Assembly: GCA_001953115.1 (NCBI GenBank)
Contig: LSSL01004500.1
Span: 1-23,655 of the forward strand
Source of the DNA: Smittium mucronatum
Lineage: Eukaryota; Kickxellomycota; Harpellomycetes; Harpellales; Legeriomycetaceae
Length of the DNA stretch: 23,655 bases
Direction of reading: 5' to 3'
Below the pieces are notes generated by a model. The model was not told where the DNA came from. It was given only the letters and a program-made list of their open reading frames with translations, and made no database searches. This document shows, in pieces, positions 19,578-23,655 of this stretch; position 1 is the first letter of the stretch, and every line of letters starts with the position of its first letter. The translations under genes were made by a program, and so were the position numbers.

Positions 19578-20694
19578 TTTCAAATATTCTATCTATAAAT
19601 TATGGGAAGATTTTTCTGTTGAATTTGAAGGTGCCAGAAATTTAAATTGTGTAATTATCAAAAAAATAAAAATAAAACCACCTTTTTATTAAATTCAATA
19701 CTAAAACTTTAGAAAAAAATATTTATATCTCTTATAATTTCTACAATTTTACAAATTCCACTTTCTGAACCACCCTGTTATATTTTAAATAGAAGGTCTT
19801 GAATATGATGAAAATCACATTGCACGTGAATAATCATACTTTCAATAATAATAAATTTAACTTAGTCTAATATGAGAGGCTTCAAGAAATTTAATTATTT
19901 AGATTATTTACCCTATTAAATATAAAATAAAACCACTTGGGTGAAAACGTTATTTTAATAATACTCATAGTTATATAATATAGTATATATATATTGAATC
20001 TTAAATTGATTTAATTATTTTTCCAGCAATTTTTTTTTTTTTCAAAAATATTCTTTCTTTAAATTTTTTATTAAATTTTAGATTAATTTTTTTTTCTAAA
20101 TTCAAATATGAAGTTCGATGTAGTTTTTTTTTATTTTCAGCTTTAAATTAAATAATTTTTATAACTTTTTTACTCATTTTTAGAAATACTTTGACCTTAA
20201 TTATAAAAACTTTAATTCAAATGAAAAATTATTTGGCCTAAATATTAAAAGACTTTTACTCAATTATATAAGCCCAATATCACATTTTAACAGAATAAAT
20301 TTTCTAGTATATTAAAGCCAATTTACCACTAAAATATAGTCTGTTTTCAAAAAAAAAATAAGAAATATTTTCCTATTTCAAGATGTTTATTTTTATTTGA
20401 AATTAGCTCTTGTCCAAATATAAAGTCTGGTGAATAACAGAATATGTATTTTTTTTACATCTTTATATTACCCTTAAGTTTTTCAGCGTGACTTTGACTA
20501 TAAATTGATACAATATCCATTTTAATTAAACAAAAAATTGGCACTTTTAATCATGGAAATATTTGGTTGCTATGTTATATATGATATTACTGGCCATCTT
20601 ATTTGAAGAATTTTTTTAAATTTTGAGATTAATTTTTTATGTGTTTATAATGATTGCTTGATCCAATAATTTCAATTATTAAATTTGACAACCT
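19578..20694 (+). repeat. Large inverted repeat, left arm
   Basis: This 1,117-bp segment recurs in reverse complement at 22539-23655. Reading through both arms, I see about ten differences, all single-base substitutions or one-base indels: for example T13 versus T14 near 20034-20046, CATACTTTC versus CATAATTTC near 19837, and CTTTCTTT versus CTTTATTT near 20055. The inner boundary is sharp, after GACAACCT (20694). The outer boundary is unknown because the partner arm runs off the window. The arm contains no coding sequence I can support. Confidence 0.95.
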
Positions 20695-22538
20695 CTTTGA
20701 ATTATTATGTAAAAAAAAAAAATCCCCATAAAATAAAATAAAATTGCAAATTAAAAATTATGACTAATATTTAGCTTTTTTATTTTTTATTTTAATTATG
20801 AAAAGATGAGTTTTAAAAAACTAAAGCTACTAAGTTTTTGAAGCCCGAAAGAGCTAATTTTCAAAAACTTTATGGTTTTAAATGCCAATACTAAGTTAAA
20901 TTTGTAAATGATATATCCAAAAAAATCTTTGAATTCTTTTTATATTTTCTAAATTAATCACATTTCTAATACTGTTTAAAAAATCAAATAAATAATTTTC
21001 TAACGATTATAGAATCGTTATTGAGTATCCCTCTTTAATTTTTATATTAGTTTTTCTACATCTGACCAATTTATGACTGGATTAAAACCCAAAAATACCT
21101 CTTCTATCGGTTTTAGCTGCGTATAATAATAACTTCATATATTTTAATGAATTATTGCGACAAAAATATAATTAAAATATTTTTTTATTTATTTAAAGCA
21201 GTATTATCCGAAACGATAGTATTTATATTTTCTATTTCAGGATAAAAAATTTGTGCTTAAAAAGAATATTCGACACAGATTATTAAGCGGATTTCTGCTA
21301 ATTTTATATCAAATTATTCGATTCATAGATATTTATGCAAAAAAATTACATCAGAATATCCGTTCCCTAATACAAAAAATATAGAATTTTCTTTAAAAAT
21401 GGTATGTCAATAGATTAAAATCAAGTGGGTTTTTATATCTTTGCAGTCTATATATATTAAATTACATTTGGATATTAATAAATCCCTCTCCAAAATTAAT
21501 TCAATTTTTTAGTTCTGATTTTTTTCTTTCCTCTGTAATTTTATACAATTTTTTTCTAGTTTACAAAATTCCAGGATATATTCTTTGTTTGGTTGACTAA
21601 AAATATCTATTTCTTCATTTTTCAATATATTTTTTATAATTTTTTTTGTTATGAATGGATCCTTTAGAAGGAGTGCCGAAATAATTGAGAATAAATTTGA
21701 ACTTTTCTTTTTTTTTTCAAAATGGGGGGTGGGGGGATTCAACTATTTTGAGTTGGAATGTGTAATTTTTACATAATTTCTTAGCTTTAGAAATATAAAA
21801 TTTCAATTCGATAAAAAATACTAATTTTTTTTTTTCCATTTTCATACTACTCTATTTATTTAGTATATAGCCCTTTTTCTAATGCCACTCTTTATAGTCT
21901 TCCTTTTTATTGAGATTTTTCGACCGTAAATTATTTTGACAATAATCGAAACCTGTTATAATTATATATTGGTAAAGGATAAAATAATAATAATTAATAT
22001 AGGCTGTCCGTTTCTTTATCTTAAAATAACCTCTAAATACTAATTATTACAGCAGTAATATTTATTTTTTAAATTTCATATAAAAAATATTAATTAAATA
22101 CGCAAAGATATTTTTTTTAAAATTATTTAGTCATTTGGCAGTAAAATATTATTTTTGCCAAAAAATTTACTAATTATACAACTAGATAAATATTGTAAAT
22201 AAGTTAATAAAGAATATTTTTTATTTTTTTGAAAGAGCCAAATTCTCAAAACATTAATTATACACTCCAAACGATCCTTTGTCTAAAATTTTTTATACTT
22301 TCTTTAACTTATAAAATAACAATTATTCTAGAGCACGAAAAATAAAATTTGAATAAATTTAACGTTTTTTTTATGATTTTTTATAAGATATTACAGTTAA
22401 TAGTCCAATTATTTAATAATTATTAATAAAAAGTTTTATTTCTCTTATAAATCGCAGGCAAACTGTTTATAAATATTTATAATAATGTTAATATTTTTTT
22501 AAAAAAATAGCAACACTTTTGAGAAAAACTATCCAAAA
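20695..22538. other. Unique core between the inverted-repeat arms, 1,844 bp
   Basis: AT-rich unique sequence separating the two arms, with no internal repeats of note. Its only candidate gene is the frame-shifted pair at 21509-21845. In inverted-repeat centromeres of some yeasts a unique core of this size lies between near-identical arms. Whether this is such a core cannot be told from sequence alone. Confidence 0.6.
21509..21845 (-). pseudogene. Two overlapping minus-strand frames, probable single gene with a frameshift
   Basis: Frame A starts with ATG at 21845 (second ATG at 21839) and gives 42 residues (MKMEKKKLVFFIELKF, then KLCKNYTFQLKIVES) to TGA at 21717. Frame B is open from 21742 to TAA at 21509 with no ATG of its own (SNLFSIISALLLKDPF, ITKKIIKNILKNEEIDIF, KEYILEFCKLEKN). 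They overlap across two C6 runs and an A10 run. Loss of one base there would fuse them into a protein of about 110 residues, basic and probably helical. I recognise no family. The break may be a homopolymer sequencing error or real decay. Confidence 0.35.
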
Positions 22539-23655
22539 AGGTTGTCAAATTTAATAATTGAAATTATTGGATCAAGAAATCATTATAAACACATAAAAAA
22601 TTAATCTCAAAATTTAAAAAAATTCTTCAAATAAGATGGCCAGTAATATCATATATAATATAGCAACCAAATATTTCCATGATTAAAAGTGCCAATTTTT
22701 TGTTTAATTAAAATGGATATTGTATCAATTTATAGTCAAAGTCACGCTGAAAAACTTAAGGGTAATATAAAGATGTAAAAAAAATACATATTCTGTTATT
22801 CACCAGACTTTATATTTGGACAAGAGCTAATTTCAAATAAAAATAAACATCTTGAAATAGGAAAATATTTCTTATTTTTTTTTTGAAAACAGACTATATT
22901 TTAGTGGTAAATTGGCTTTAATATACTAGAAAATTTATTCTGTTAAAATGTGATATTGGGCTTATATAATTGAGTAAAAGTCTTTTAATATTTAGGCCAA
23001 ATAATTTTTCATTTGAATTAAAGTTTTTATAATTAAGGTCAAAGTATTTCTAAAAATGAGTAAAAAAGTTATAAAAATTATTTAATTTAAAGCTGAAAAT
23101 AAAAAAAAACTACATCGAACTTCATATTTGAATTTAGAAAAAAAAATTAATCTAAAATTTAATAAAAAATTTAAATAAAGAATATTTTTGAAAAAAAAAA
23201 AAAATTGCTGGAAAAATAATTAAATCAATTTAAGATTCAATATATATATACTATATTATATAACTATGAGTATTATTAAAATAACGTTTTCACCCAAGTG
23301 GTTTTATTTTATATTTAATAGGGTAAATAATCTAAATAATTAAATTTCTTGAAGCCTCTCATATTAGACTAAGTTAAATTTATTATTATTGAAATTATGA
23401 TTATTCACGTGCAATGTGATTTTCATCATATTCAAGACCTTCTATTTAAAATATAACAGGGTGGTTCAGAAAGTGGAATTTGTAAAATTGTAGAAATTAT
23501 AAGAGATATAAATATTTTTTTCTAAAGTTTTAGTATTGAATTTAATAAAAAGGTGGTTTTATTTTTATTTTTTTGATAATTCATAATTTAAATTTCTGGC
23601 ACCTTCAAATTCAACAGAAAAATCTTCCCATAATTTCTAGATAAAATATTTGAAA
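22539..23655 (-). repeat. Large inverted repeat, right arm (cut by the window end)
   Basis: Reverse complement of 19578-20694, beginning at AGGTTGTC (22539) and continuing to the last base of the window. It includes, in both arms, a motif reading ACAGGGTGGTTCAGAAAG (here at about 23456-23473), flanked by TATA. This recalls the terminal sequences of some DNA transposons, but no matching second end is visible. Confidence 0.95.

Noticed and set aside
19578..23655. Integrated linear plasmid or virus-like element with terminal inverted repeats
   Set aside because: The core shows no DNA polymerase, capping enzyme or other plasmid gene, only one short broken frame.
5581..23655. Mitochondrial DNA because of the AT content
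   Set aside because: No mitochondrial protein, rRNA or tRNA gene is visible, and the tract is continuous with a nuclear-type secreted protein gene.

Overview
The window reads as eukaryotic nuclear DNA that is very AT-rich. By eye it is roughly 60-75% AT over the first ~5.6 kb and about 80-85% AT from there to the end. Nothing bacterial is evident: no operons, ribosome binding sites or rRNA. The lineage is not settled. The one intact gene has a yeast/fungal pheromone- or Ece1/Rep1-like precursor layout with only Lys-Arg cleavage sites, a TATA box and a CA-rich leader. An animal neuropeptide-type precursor in an AT-rich genome cannot be excluded. One CTG codon sits where sister repeats use CTA/TTG, which argues for standard leucine decoding of CTG.

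Layout. Positions 1-980 hold low-confidence coding remnants on the minus strand. The best is a 142-codon frame (553-978) broken only by two TGA codons. Positions 1859-3691 (minus) hold the only convincing gene: a 610-residue secreted precursor with a signal peptide, an N-glycosylatable pro region and nine almost identical 20-residue peptides. Each peptide is bounded by Lys-Arg and separated by acidic spacers. Two TATA boxes lie 130-190 bp upstream, and AATAAA signals lie about 85 bp downstream. Positions 3881-5580 hold no recognisable gene. From about 5.6 kb to the end there is a long, extremely AT-rich tract without any intact recognisable gene. It is dotted with slightly less AT-rich islands whose translations look like broken coding sequence. 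These include two C-x2-C-x12 zinc-finger-like motifs at 17.1-17.8 kb, a 71-codon frame with one in-frame stop at 18.5-18.7 kb, and a frameshifted pair of reading frames at 21.5-21.85 kb. A compact GC-rich, hairpin-forming island sits at 16.27-16.33 kb.

The right end is a large inverted repeat. Positions 19578-20694 reappear in reverse orientation at 22539-23655 with about 99% identity, around an 1,844-bp unique core. The window ends inside the right arm, so the true arm length is unknown. Together, an AT-rich gene desert plus a near-identical inverted repeat resembles an inverted-repeat regional centromere. Long terminal repeats of a mobile element or an assembly fold-back remain possible.

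The peptide precursor is the candidate new system. Maturation by a Kex2/furin-type protease and a carboxypeptidase would release nine copies of one aromatic, hydrophobic 20-mer plus many acidic spacer peptides.
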